DNA of 64,000 nucleotides from Aplysia californica (Eukaryota > Mollusca > Gastropoda > Aplysiida > Aplysiidae). A model generated the notes under the pieces. It was not told where the DNA came from and searched no databases. It saw only the letters and a list, made by a program, of their open reading frames with translations. The stretch spans positions 954,783 to 1,018,782 of the forward strand of contig NW_004797302.1 of NCBI RefSeq assembly GCF_000002075.1, given 5' to 3'. Positions 1 to 10,799 of the stretch are shown here, piece after piece; the first letter of the stretch is position 1; each line of letters starts with the position of its first letter. The position numbers were made by a program, and so were the translations under genes.

Positions 1-245
1 AGAGAGAGAGAGAGAGAGAGAGAGAGCAAGAGAGACTAAAAGAAAGGAGAAATAGAGAGAGTGAGTGAGAAGGGGAGTGAAAGAGATTGAGAGAGGGGGA
101 AGAGAGGGGGTGAGAGAGACGTAGAGAGAAGGGGGGGGGAGAAGAGGGGAACATGAAGACAGAAAGAGGTAGAGAGAAAAAGAGAGAGAGAAAGAAAGAA
201 AAGAAAGAAAGAAAAGAAAGAAAGAAAAGAAAGAAAGAAAAAAAG
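1..245. repeat. Purine-rich (GA)n / (GAAA)n tract
   Basis: The window opens inside a GA dinucleotide run. It degrades into imperfect GA-rich sequence and ends in a GAAA/GAAAA run at about 180-245. Apparent reading frames on the minus strand here are Leu/Ser/Phe-rich products of the repeat and not genes. Confidence 0.95.
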
Positions 246-345
246 GAAATCTGTCAAAAATCCGCCAGCAAGATCGATTGGCTCCAGATCCAGGTGATTG
301 GGGTTTGACTCACGGCATGATGACCTCACCACTCACCTCCACATG
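246..345 (-). repeat. Dispersed repeat next to purine tract (pairs with 2535-2660)
   Basis: This piece contains a 'CAGGTGATTGGGGTTTGACTC' -like block followed by ATGACCTCA. A close relative lies at about 2535-2660, again directly after a purine-rich tract. The pairing suggests one repeat unit, made of a GA tract plus a unique end, present twice. Its class is unknown. Confidence 0.5.
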
Positions 346-918
346 AGAGCATGCTAGAGGTAGTGAGCAAAATCCTAACAATCTATCCGGATAACCGGAT
401 AACTCTCAATGAAACATTATCCGAATTCAAACTATTATCTCTCTTTCCCATCCGTTTGTCGGGGTGGGGGCCCCCATTTGTTGAAGTGATGCTGATCCGC
501 TTGTCGAAGTAGTTCTAACCCATTAGCTGAAGCGGTTCATAACATATTATTTGCCGAAGATGTGCACTAGTATATTATCCGGACTTTACTTCAGCGACTC
601 ATTGCCCAGCCCTAATGAGAGCCCGCTCACTTCCACACGAAAAGAGCCACTCACTTCCAGTTCTTCCAGCCCTTTGTTGACAGGGACGCCGAAGGAACAA
701 TTGGGTGATGTTTAGTTTACTAGATCTAGATCTAGATCTAATAAAATAAAGTGCACAATCGCAATCAATGACAACTGCACAGTTTCTTCGTAGACGCCAG
801 GATTCTATAAGATTTTTTTTTCATTTATAAAAATATTTTTGAAATATTATTTTTATTTTCGTTTTGTCTTTGGTTTTTATTTTTTGCTTTGTTTTATTTC
901 CTTTTGTTTTGTTTTATG
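345..918. other. No gene seen; AT-rich sequence
   Basis: I see no coding exon, RNA gene or clear repeat here. There is a short AGATCT/TCTAGA run at about 720-742, the same hexamer as the larger array at 16.35-16.56 kb, and a T-rich stretch at 810-915. Confidence 0.5.
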
Positions 919-1098
919 GTTGTTTTAGTTTAATTGTAGGCAGAGTTTTACGGTACTTGAAACACACTTAGGTCATGTAGGTGTCGGAAGATTAGAGATG
1001 TTATTAGATAAATGCAAACAAAGAATTTTAAAAAAAGATGAGAGATTATGACGACAGATGTTCGATAGCAAAGAAGGAACAAACTGAACCAACCACCT
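919..1098 (-). mobile_element. SINE-like family S2, degraded copy
   Basis: It reads in the inverse direction (tail first): GAGTTTTACGG, then AGGTCAT, a purine-rich middle and GACGACAGATGTTCGATAG ahead of AAGAAGGA. This is the same order of blocks as the better copies at 27.6, 29.8, 44.6 and 58.2 kb. It is more diverged than those and so probably older. Confidence 0.75.
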
Positions 1099-1199
1099 AT
1101 ACACCTATAGATAGGTCTATGCCAGTAAGAGAGAAATGTGACTCGGTGTAAAGAAAAATGCCAGTTTACTTACAGTTATATATATTCAATAATCAACGA

Positions 1200-1286
1200 G
1201 AAATGTCAAAACTGCAATTAATGTTTAATGTGTCCCGCGCGATTATATGACGCAAGCAGTTGCGAGTGCAGTAAAACACTTACCCC
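1200..1286 (+). mobile_element. Orphan copy of the S1/S2 shared 3' tail
   Basis: It has the blocks GTGTCCCGCGCG, CAGTTGCGAGTG and GTAAAACACTTAC that end the S1 SINEs, but none of the S1 body upstream. It is followed by a poly-C run. It is probably a 5'-truncated retroposon. Confidence 0.7.
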
Positions 1287-1429
1287 CCCCCCCCCAATAA
1301 AAACAACACTTCGATAAAAGCTAGATATAATATTGTGCAAGTTGGCGTTTATCTGAGTCTTGCACACAGCCACCAATTTGTGCTCTTGGACAAAACATTT
1401 TAAGGTTTAATGTGTCTGAACTTGGACTT

Positions 1430-1982
1430 AGGGGCTCTCATGGCCTAGAGGTTAAGGTGTCTGCCTCTCATTCATTAGGTCCCAGGTTCAAATCCGGATA
1501 GTGACGACAACTTCTCTTCTCTAAAATGTTCTCCTTTCAGATTCTTTCCTGCTCTCTAACAATGTTCTGTCGTCTGCTTTCGTCTCCACGTTCTGCTCCC
1601 ACCCCCTCAACTTCTTTGTCCCCTCCTCTGAGCTCCTGACTCTTTCTGCAGCCGTTCTACCTCTACTCCTTGGCTCTTTCTTCCTGCTGTCTTTCAGCCA
1701 CACCCCTGATCTTATGGTAGGTAAGATCTAACATCTACCTTCTCGGATAAGGACGAAAGATTTTGGATGTCCCCTGTGCAAGTTGCGTACGTTAAAGATC
1801 CAATGGTGGTCCTAAATCGATTAGAATAAGTTTCGGCTGCCACCAGGGTCAAATTCAAAATTTTCTACCAACTGAAAATGTTTAGTGTGTCCCGCGCGCT
1901 CACATGACCTTATGCAGTTGCGGGCACCGTAAAACACGTACCAAAAACAAACAAAAAACAAAATCAAAACAAAAACAAAAAA
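1430..1982 (+). mobile_element. S1: large tRNA-headed SINE, complete copy (~553 bp)
   Basis: The head reads GGCCTAGAGGTTAAGGTG (box A-like) and CAGGTTCAAATCCGG (box B-like), the layout of a tRNA-derived Pol III promoter. A pyrimidine-rich middle follows, then a domain containing GTGCAAGTTGCGTACG, the shared tail ending CACCGTAAAACACG, and a CAAAA-rich 3' end. The flanks GAACTTGGACTT (1418-1429) and GAATTTGGACTT (1983-1994) differ at one base and look like a 12-bp target duplication. Other copies are at 14.59 kb, 36.25 kb and, as fragments, 50.7 and 57.35 kb. Confidence 0.85.
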
Positions 1983-2082
1983 GAATTTGGACTTGCTTAG
2001 TTCCCTTGTCCAGCCCAGATACCAAATGTCCACAAAGACTTGCCACTTGCCATGAACGAGGATAACTCTTTGATTAATTTAG

Positions 2083-2108
2083 ACAGACAGACAGACAGAC
2101 AGACAGAT

Positions 2109-2145
<37 letters not shown>

Positions 2146-2200
2146 GGCAGGCAGATAGACAGACAGACAGATCGATAGACAGACAGACAGACAGGGGGAA
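2083..2200. repeat. (GACA)n microsatellite
   Basis: About 25 units of the GACA tetranucleotide with a few GATA and GGCA variants. A purine-rich GA tract follows to about 2535. The open frames on both strands here are repeat artefacts. Confidence 0.95.
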
Positions 2201-2535
2201 AGAGGGAGAGACAAAGTCAGAGAGAAGAGGGGGAGAGTAGGAGTAGGAGGTGGTACAGAGAGAAAGAAAGAAAGAGAACAAGAAAAAGTGTCAGATACAG
2301 TGAGATGGACTGAGGCGGAAAGAGGGGGGCATAGAGAAAAGGGGGAGGAATGAAAGAGAGAAGGTTGAAAGAGAGATACAAAGAGAAAGATAGAGATACA
2401 AAGAGAAAGATAGGGATAGAAAGAAAAAAGGGTGAAGAGGTACATGGAACATGAGAAAGAGAGATACAGAGAAAAAGATAAAGAGAAAAAGGGAAAAGAC
2501 GATAGAGAGATAGGCGGAAAAAAAAGAGATCGAAG
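2201..2535. repeat. Purine-rich degenerate GA tract
   Basis: Long strand-asymmetric stretch, almost all A and G on the plus strand, with imperfect GAGA/GAAAGA units including a doubled 'ATACAAAGAGAAAGATAG' unit. No gene. Confidence 0.85.
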
Positions 2536-2819
2536 CTGTCCAAATCCGTTCAATAAATCGATATCTCCCAATGCAGGCCAGGTGACTGAGGTTTGACTCA
2601 TGTCTCCATGACCTCATCGCCGCTCACGTGCACAGCCCACAGGCGCCACTCACCACACAGCTGGAAAACAGCTGCACATGGAAAAACTAACGACCGTTGT
2701 TAGTTTGACTATATAAAAATATAATGTAGTTGATGCTTCTAGAGAAGATTAATGCGGTTACATACATTTGAACAAAATTATTCTTTCCACTTTTTTCTTT
2801 TTCTGACTTTAAAAAAATC

Positions 2820-2884
2820 GGGGGGGGGGGGGTTCTGTCTTTCTTTTCCTGTCTTTTGTGTGTATGTGTGTGTGTGTGGGGGGG

Positions 2885-2980
<96 letters not shown>
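2820..2980. repeat. Poly-G run plus (GT)n microsatellite
   Basis: A G13 run at about 2820-2832 is followed by (TG)n with a short G interruption at 2878. From 2889 the GT dinucleotide is almost uninterrupted to 2979. His/Thr or Cys/Val frames are artefacts. Confidence 0.95.
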
Positions 2981-2981
<1 letters not shown>

Positions 2982-3323
2982 CCTTTCTCTTCTTTTTTTT
3001 CCCTTGATACCACAACAAATGTCCCCAAAGACACTGGTGACGACATTTGTAGTTTTGTATTGCAAGTGTCATGCATCCCACAGTCATCTGAATAGATTTC
3101 CAGATTAAAGTTATAACCAAAACGTCTTCATGAATAAAGACACCATGGAACATCTTAAGATATTGTTTCCTTACTTTTCTTTCTTTTTAGTTTTTAATTG
3201 GAAAATGATAAGTGCCCAAGTTAGGTTTCTGATTTGGACTCTTCATTTATATTTAATTTTCTCAAAATTTCGAAAAAATATGACAAGATACGTCTTTATT
3301 GTTCTGATCCTGGCACATTGGTT

Positions 3324-3433
3324 CGATATCTTTTCATCACAAGCAAGGCAAATGGACAGGCTTTACAACAATACCAATAACTCCATATGTCCCCAAATTG
3401 ACGAACGCCTGATTCCACCGCGTCGTGACACAT
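3324..3433 (-). mobile_element. M1 TIR element, partial copy
   Basis: The reverse complement gives the M1 left end: GTGTCACGACGCGGTGGAAT, then CAGGCGTTCGTCAA, then the block with ATTGGTATTG. Only about 110 bp of the ~430-bp family remains. Confidence 0.75.
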
Positions 3434-3589
3434 TTGGTAGCCCTGAGTGCATACATTGTTGCAGCCTGTGCCGCATATACCGCTTTCACTGACATATAAT
3501 TCAGTTTCAGCCCATTGCCAAGCACCCGTTTGAAATTTGAATGAGCTGACGAAAAAATCAGAGTCAAGTACGAGCGTGCATTACTGTTG

Positions 3590-3690
3590 ACAAAAATTGC
3601 AATCTGGCAGAGCAGGGAATCGAACTCACGACATTACCGTCGCAAGCCCAGTGTCATACTGCTAGCATAGAACGTCCCATGGCGTTCCCC
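3590..3690 (-). mobile_element. tRNA-like SINE head, reversed fragment
   Basis: On the minus strand it reads GTGAGTTCGATTCCCTGCTC, a good Pol III box B, with GCTAGCAGTATGACACTGGG upstream in a box A-like position. No acceptor-stem pairing supports a functional tRNA, so I call it a SINE fragment. Confidence 0.5.
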
Positions 3691-3699
3691 ATAATGTGT

Positions 3700-5430
3700 T
3701 GAGACATTCCAGGAGAAGTAAAACTGCAGTCATGTAATATGTAACACGTTGATGATGAGTATGACCTTCTGGGAAAAAATTTTAAAACAGTGATAGGGTA
3801 ACGTGTTATTGCTCTTTTTGCTTAGAAGCATCTTCCTAGTCTCTAACAAAAGTATAACTGGTATTTTTTTAATAGCTCAATCGCTGCTTAGAATATTTTC
3901 TTCAGATGGCCTCAATGCCGGACACGTGTGTCACTGCAGTTTTACTCTCTTATGGGAAGAAAAAGACCCTATTGATGACTCATGGCATAAGTTATTGTCA
4001 TCAATTATTCTGAATTACAAGGTCATATAATACAGGTTTTAAACAAAAAATCAAGACATGTGTGGGTTGACTCATCCAAATAATTGTAATCCTTTTCACA
4101 AAACAAAACTCGGTTTCTAATATAATTTTGAAAAAGAGTAAAAAAAAAATTAATACTGTTAGTCACTCGAGAGTGGCGTCGGTAGCCTGGTGGTAAGGCT
4201 ACCGGACTCGTAATCGTGAGATTGCGGGTTTGGGCGTTCGAGCCTCAGCTCGGTCCGACGTTGTGTCCTTGGAAAAGACACTTTACATGAATTTCCCATT
4301 TGACTCGGTCCTTTCGGGGGCGGACCTTAAACTTAGAGGCCCCGCCTCTTGAATAACCTTATAGTGTTGATAGGGGCGTTAAACCCATACCATTTCACCA
4401 TGTTAGAGACGTTCTCCATTTCATCCCTGAGAAGGTAGCCATCTCTCCAGAATTGGGACATTACATTAAAAATGAAACTGCAGTTATAATATGTAACACG
4501 TTGATGATGAGTAGATGAGTACGACCTTCAGGGAAAAAAGGTTAAAGCAGCGATAGATTAACTGTTTATTACCTTTTTATTAGAAGCATTTCCTTCTAAC
4601 AAAAGTATAATTTTTTTTTAAAGGGCAATCAATGCTTAGAATTTTTTTTTTTTTTTTGCAGTTGGCCATCATGTTTCACTTTTGATGAAAAGACCCTATT
4701 GGATGGTTCGTGACGTTTGTGGTCATCAAATATTCTGAATTACAAGGTCATATAATACAGGTTTTAAGAATAAATTCAAGACACTCGTGTGCTGACTCAT
4801 CCAAATAATTACAAGTATCACCCTTTTACAAAACAAAACTCTATTAATGAGGATTTTGAAAAGGAGTAAAACATTTTAAAAAATACAGTTAGTCACTCTA
4901 GAGACGTTCTCCAATTCATCCGTGGGAAGGTAGCCATCCCCCCCAGATTTGGGACATTCCTTAAAAATGAAACTGAAGTTATATGTAACGCGTTGATGAT
5001 GAGTAGATGAGTACGACCTTCTGTGGGAAAAAAGGTTAAAATAGTGATAGAGTAAATGTTTATTACTTTTTTTTGTTAGAAGCATCTCCCTCGAACAAAA
5101 GTATAATTTTTAAAGATAGCTCAATCACTGCTTAGAATTTATTTTTCAGTTGGCCATCATGCCGCATACGTGTGTCACTGCAGTTTTGCTTTTTATGGAA
5201 AGAGAAAGACCCTATTGGGCGACTCACGGTATTTACGATCATCAAATGTTATAAATTACAAGGTCATAAAAAATAGGTCTCAACAAAATATATAAAAAAT
5301 CAAGACACTTGTGTGTTGACTCATCCAGATAATTCTCATCCTTCTCACACTCCAAAACTTTATGTATCTAATGTGCATTTTGAAAAAGGGGTAAACGTAA
5401 AAAAAATACAGTTAGTCACTCAGGAGATCA
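3700..5430. repeat. Three-copy tandem array, unit ~500 bp
   Basis: Three successive copies share ordered blocks: AACACGTTGATGATGAGTA, TAGAAGCAT...ACAAAAGTATAA, TGGCC...ATG, AAAGACCCTATTG, ACAAGGTCATA, TTGACTCATCC and GTTAGTCACTC. They run at about 3700-4177, 4401-4905 and 4906-5430. A SINE (4178-4400) sits at the junction of copies 1 and 2. The unit does not encode a long frame. Confidence 0.85.
4178..4400 (+). mobile_element. S3: tRNA-headed SINE inserted in tandem array
   Basis: It starts GTCGGTAGCCTGGTGGTAAG (box A) and has GCGTTCGAGCCTCAG (box B) about 45 bp on. It then runs GACACTTTACATG and ends with CCCGCCTCTTGAATAACC and GGGGCGTTAAACCCATAC. Related copies lie at 6.48 kb (+), 36.08 kb (-, fragment) and 62.95 kb (-). 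It splits a unit junction that is intact between copies 2 and 3, so it is younger than the array. Confidence 0.8.
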
Positions 5431-5454
5431 CAATGAGTCATTCATCTTTGCTGT

Positions 5455-5621
5455 GACAACCAGCAGGCACCCAGCGAGGCTCTGTCGCGTCTTGTCGGAG
5501 CGGGGCGGGGCGGCGCCACTGTGCCAGAATCTCCTGCTGCTTATGTCACAGGGCCGGTATCAATGATTTAGTCCCAGCTCCCAGTACAAGACATGCTCAT
5601 CAGAGTGGCCGCACAAAAGGT
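5455..5621 (+). promoter_or_regulatory. Candidate GC-rich promoter / orphan first exon
   Basis: This is a GC-rich island in AT-rich surroundings, with the overlapping GC boxes GAGCGGGGCGGGGCGGCGCC near 5495-5515. About 75 bp on, an ATG (5593) opens nine codons (MLIRVAAQK) that run straight into a strong donor, AAAAG|GTGAGT, at 5619/5620. No downstream exon that fits was found. It could be an unassigned 5' exon or chance. Low confidence. Confidence 0.25.
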
Positions 5622-5649
5622 GAGTCACGAGGAAACGTCAGCATTAAGT

Positions 5650-6380
5650 TAAGTCGGTCCTGATTAACTCTTTGGACACAAGCATTCTGGTCATTCGACA
5701 TACGTGTCGCTTTCGGGCACTTTAAAAAAAGAAGCATAGCTTCGTTACATAATTATATATTTATTACACAGGTTTCGGAGGTTCAGCTCTGGCCAGACTG
5801 GTAAAAATCATATGTTACGGAAACAGCAACAAAGAGAAACCATATTTCTGTGTGCGATGGACCTTCGGAGTCTCTTGGGATACGTATAAATGCTGGCAGT
5901 GAAGGCCGCAAGGAAGCTGTTTGCAGGATACATGTATAAACTTATAATGATTTCTAAAATTATATTTTCTTAATCTAAACTTCTTGACATAGAAGACAAC
6001 AATAATATGCACACTATAAGATATGAAAATTCTTCAAGTTTCTGATTTGTGTATGGTGGTTCTAATGTACCACAATATTGCCTTTGGTCTGTGCTGATCA
6101 GACATCAGAATGTTAAATTATGTATTCGCTCCGTCCTCCAGGAGTTAAAGCAGATAAAAAAATATCTTCTGCTGCATTGCAACTGAGAAGTGAGGGGGAC
6201 ATGGGACGGGGGTGGGGGGTGGAGGTACGGTGTGAAGCATAAAGCAAAAATATTCTTTATTTAAAGAGAGTAGGCCATGGCTGTGATCATACGATCTTTT
6301 AAGAGAATTTATGACTCACCTCATTAAAAGAAAAGTGGCCCTTTTTTTACTTCAAATTGTGGTTGGCAATAAAACATTAC
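5650..6380. other. No gene seen
   Basis: Mixed AT-rich sequence with short frames only. I see no splice-framed coding block, repeat family or RNA gene. Confidence 0.5.
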
Positions 6381-6384
6381 AAAC

Positions 6385-6465
6385 CACCCTCGCACACTCA
6401 TATACATGTATGACCTTATGCAGTTGCAAGCACCGAAAAACTCTTACTAAACTAAACTAGATCCA
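6385..6465 (+). mobile_element. Orphan S1/S2-type 3' tail
   Basis: TATGACCTTATGCAGTTGCA, then AGCACCGAAAAACTCTTACT and an AAACTAAAC end. This is the same tail module that closes S1 and S2 elements, here without a recognisable body. Confidence 0.7.
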
Positions 6466-6479
6466 AACAAACCATCTGG

Positions 6480-6700
6480 ACGCAATGTGAGCTCAGTGGA
6501 TCTCATGATGGACTATGGAGAGGTTCGAATCCCCATGACGAGGTGTTCTCAACTTGGGTTGTTTTATGAATTTTCAAGGCTCTCCTCCCTTTCCCTTGGT
6601 CCTATAGAGATGGACGTTCAACTCGGAGGACCCGCCTCTTAAATAACCTTGCCATGTTGAAAAGAACGATAAAACCATACTGTTTAGCAACTTTGAACGT
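6480..6700 (+). mobile_element. S3-family SINE, diverged copy
   Basis: Box A-like GAGCTCAGTGGATCTC and box B-like GAGGTTCGAATCCCC, followed by the S3 3' part (GACCCGCCTCTTAAATAACC and ATAAAACCATAC). The 5' head differs from the 4.18-kb copy, so it may be a subfamily. Confidence 0.7.
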
Positions 6701-6929
6701 ACCCTAACGAGTCAAATGAGTGGAAGTATTAAATAGCACTGATGACACTAATCTCAGGTGCAATATAATAACATAAATAAGATAACGCTTAAAACTAACA
6801 ATGTCTGACCTCTACTAAATAGTGAATATTATGTAGTGGATTTCATTCTTGGAAGACAGTTTATGATGATAGGTTATCTTTGCACCTTTTCTTCTCTCTC
6901 TTTTTCCTTTCTGGGTAAGAGGTTCGAAA

Positions 6930-7399
<470 letters not shown>

Positions 7400-7400
<1 letters not shown>

Positions 7401-7980
7401 AGCGAGAATGAAGAGGTATCTAAAGACGAGAAGGAGAGTGAGGAAAATGACATGGATTTAATCTGAACTGCAATATCACTCTACTTTATCGTCGAAGAAC
7501 AAGGAGGAAGCTCATTTCTTCGCTTGCTTGCTTACTCTGGTTCCTATTAACAAACATATTATTTTGATAAGAAGCGGCTATGGCTCCGTTTTTAGAAACT
7601 TTAAACCAATAAACCTGCATGAAATGGGAGAAATTCAACTTTCAGACCACATTATTTTCACATTTCCTTCTATAAAAACTGCTTGGCACGTTCTCTGTTC
7701 CCGCTTGAAATTGTATCTCATGTTGTCCCCTTGTCTTTTTCAAAGAAAACCAGGTGATTTCACAAACGAGATTCAAGAGACAATGTCATTTTGAGATAGG
7801 GTAATGTTGAAATAAGCATTTACTTGTCTAGACATGCAGGCCGAACAGATGAGAATATTATGATTCAAGCACAGCTGCATTGCAACAGCAAAAAAAGAAA
7901 GAAGGAAAAAGAAAGAAAATTTTGTTTTAAAGAAACAAATCCGGTTTATCCAGAGTTGCAGAGGTCCATCTTTGTATGTT
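7400..7980. other. No gene seen
   Basis: Unique AT-rich sequence. An 88-codon plus frame at 7528-7794 has no family resemblance I recognise and no splice support. Confidence 0.5.
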
Positions 7981-7984
7981 TGTT

Positions 7985-8145
<161 letters not shown>

Positions 8146-8149
8146 GAGA

Positions 8150-9025
8150 GAGAGCGTATGTTACTTTTCATAAATCAGCACGGGAAAAAAATGTTCTCAT
8201 CCAGATCCAAAGTCAAATAAGTGAGCCAACTGAAGAATATTGACAAAAAAAACAACTACGTTGAGGAGCCCGTACTACTATTCTGTATTTTTAAAATCCA
8301 AACGAAACGACACCGAAACTGAAACGACATTACAACAAAACTAGGCTCCTACTGGTGCCCTCCCTCCCCCCGAAATTTTTTTTTTAAACTCCACTCAAGA
8401 AAACCCTCTTGATTCTACGCTCTACGATGAATTCATTGAACCAAAACACCAATTGTCGACCCTACTTGTCAATGAGACTGCCCAGTTTGTCACAGGCCCA
8501 GTTTGTCACAATTTCACTTAAGTATTTGAGTATTGATGACAGTCATAATTACAAAACTTTAACACTGTGGTTTTTACTTAAGTTTTTTATTCTCCACCTT
8601 CAAATTGGTGGTGTAGAGATAGTCCCTCTAAAATGTCAATTCATTGAATTCAGCTTCTATTTTTCAATATTTCTTCCTTTTTGAATGCAAATCAAAGCAA
8701 ATTACTCTGTAAAATTTCAAAAATGAAAGTTCTTTCTTTAAAAACAATTGAAAAATAAAATTGAATTCATACAATCAATCAATCATTCATTTACTCTTTT
8801 TGAGAGTGCCAGTGATAACTTCCATCGTGCAGGGCACAGTCGAGGCAACTTGGCCTATGGCAAACTGGCATGCTTCCGTTTTCCTCACTGAGTGGATGTA
8901 AAATGTATGCCATTACATATTGAGTGAGACTAGGCTTGTGACAAACTGGCATGCTTCCCTGACTGAGAAGGAACCAATATCTCAACAGAAAACCCGAGAT
9001 TCTCGATAAAAATTTTAAAATTCTC
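8150..9025. other. No gene seen; short internal duplication
   Basis: AT-rich. The block CAAACTGGCATGCTTCC occurs at about 8863-8879 and 8942-8958, and CCCAGTTTGTCACA is doubled near 8485. Nothing coding is supported. Confidence 0.5.
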
Positions 9026-9029
9026 CCCA

Positions 9030-9110
9030 CACGGGAATCAAAACTGGAGCCGACTGCGCACGACGACGAAGCGTCTTACCGCTGCACCACAGACGCCGGT
9101 AAACATCACT
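9030..9110 (-). mobile_element. S5-type SINE head, reversed
   Basis: The minus strand reads GCGTCTGTGGTGCAGCGGTA (box A) and GTTTTGATTCCCGTG (box B-like). The same head occurs in plus orientation at 61.3 kb and reversed at 14.5 kb. Confidence 0.65.
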
Positions 9111-9184
9111 GAAACAATCTTTACCTACAACTACAACTACAGCACTCACTAACATTATAGATCTAGTCCTCTTGTTGAAATGTT

Positions 9185-9335
9185 TCAAGACGACCATCCA
9201 TTGTCGAGGAGAAAATTATGCAGTTGTCTAAATAGGGGGGGGGGGGGGGGGCGCGAAAAGGGGAGAATGGGAAGTTGTCGTTTGTACAGGTGATTGTTTT
9301 GGACAGGAAGGGGGGGGGGGGCTGTTGGAACAGGT
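9185..9335. mobile_element. M2 TIR element, degraded fragment
   Basis: It contains ATTGTCGAGGAGAAAA and AGGTGATTGTTTTGGACAG either side of a long poly-G run, the M2 order seen at 29.6, 53.8 and 59.7 kb. The ends are not clear. Confidence 0.5.
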
Positions 9336-9339
9336 GCGA

Positions 9340-10345
9340 AGGTGCTTAATGTAGTTGTAGTTTCGGTATCATAACTCACTGAGGACACACCAAAGAGGTT
9401 ATATATGGTCGCTTTTAAGCACAAGGGGGCTATCCCGATAAATGCTGTTTTGGGAAAATCGAAGTTAAAGCTGTTTTTTTTTTTTTTAATCCTTATTCAG
9501 TCTCGTTAAAAGACAAGGAGAGTTTTCTCTATAACCAAACAAATATACACACCAATGAAACCAAACTTCTCCTCTAGGTGGGGAATGCCACTTTTGGTAT
9601 AGGTCAAGATTTCTGGAAACCCCCGAAATCTGGGTTAACCCCAAGATGGTTAGCTCGCTTGTCCTTAAATGCGACCATATTTTGTACTGAAGTTTGAGGC
9701 AGTGATGTCGCCCACGTAAACGAACGGGGGCTGCGTGTACCCATTCTGGGACACCGAACCTCAAGGGCAAGACATGCACAGTTCAACATACAGGTGAGTA
9801 CTTTTGGAGACTCACGTGGAGGCGTCTTACGGTCTTATTAGACAATCTACAAGCTTGCACTGAGATATGGGAGCAGAGTGGTGTTTAGTATACTAGAGCC
9901 CGTGCCCGTGGAGAGGGGGTGGGTGCTCAGATTGTTCGTGTACATGGGGGCACGCCGGCCATGCCGATGAAGGTAAGAAACCCTCCATGTCTGACACGTG
10001 TGACGTCACAGTTGAGTGCTCTAGTATTGTAATAATATATAACCTCTTTGGGACACATTTTCTCGCCATTTGACAAAACTTGAAGACGTGTTGTTTGGGG
10101 GCTCTTGAAGCACAAATCCGTTCTTCATACAGATTTCTAAATTCTGTCTCTTTTTTAAAAATCTGAAACTTAAAAAAAAAACTGACAACAACTTAATACA
10201 TGTAGTACACAGTGTGAAATATGCCGACTCGTGTTTCTGAATTTTTTTAAAATTGTGTTTAATGTTTCGAATGTGCCTCAATGTTGCTTTTGGTTTGTTG
10301 CTGATCGTACATATGCTGCTACGTCCATAGATAGTACCGGTAGCC
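9340..10345. other. No gene seen
   Basis: Unique sequence. Minus-strand frames at 9486-9789 are short and unrelated to any family I know. A good donor-like CATACAG|GTGAGT occurs near 9790 (+), without a recognisable exon. Confidence 0.4.
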
Positions 10346-10349
10346 TAAA

Positions 10350-10790
10350 TGTGACACGATGCGGTGGAATCAGGCGTTCGTCAATTTTTGAGGATAGGGA
10401 GTCATTGGTATAGTCTTAAAATTTGTTTATTTGTCTTTCTTTCTGTGAAAAAAATACCCATCTGTCTTGAATAGAAGTCGAAATATTTGCCATTGAAGTA
10501 GGTCAGGGTCGCCTGGTTTCAGAGGTGAAATTAAAGAGAAAATCGCCGCCAAAGTTTGGGGACATCCAAAGCTTGAGAGTCATCGGAAACTAAATTTACG
10601 TTCTTGTGCTTTTGATCAACAGATTTCAGTTTTAAAAAAAGCCACACAGCAGTGTATTTTTTAATGGACATAAAGGGGGAAGAGCCAAAAAATAAAAATT
10701 CCATAAAAATTGCCAAATAGGAAGAAAAATGTCGTTTCCTTTTATTTCATTCTTTTGACGAGCGTCTGATTTGACCACAATGCCTCACAA
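10350..10790 (+). mobile_element. M1: TIR element, complete-looking copy (~440 bp)
   Basis: The left end TGTGACACGATGCGGTGGAA then CAGGCGTTCGTCAA mirrors the right end GACGAGCGTCTGATTTGACC then ACAATGCCTCACA. The inside is non-coding and collinear with copies at 21.27, 60.04 and 63.37 kb, including the block ATACCCATCTGTCTTGAATA. It is a non-autonomous DNA element; the superfamily is not resolved. Confidence 0.8.
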
Positions 10791-10799
10791 ATAGTACAT

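Noticed and set aside
1436-1500. tRNA gene
   Set aside because: Box A and box B are present but the acceptor stem does not pair, and the sequence continues as a ~550-bp repeat with copies elsewhere: a SINE head.
1521-1703. 60-codon minus frame (charged, Lys/Arg/Glu-rich)
   Set aside because: Lies inside the S1 SINE and is the complement of its pyrimidine-rich middle.
2074-2601. 175-codon minus-strand open frame
   Set aside because: Pure translation of GACA/GA repeats (Ser/Leu/Cys-rich), no domain, no splice signals.
4178-4255. tRNA gene
   Set aside because: Same reasoning: head of the S3 SINE, with copies at 6.5, 36.1 and 63.0 kb.
9486-9789. Overlapping 61- and 97-codon minus frames
   Set aside because: No recognisable domain and no partner exons.
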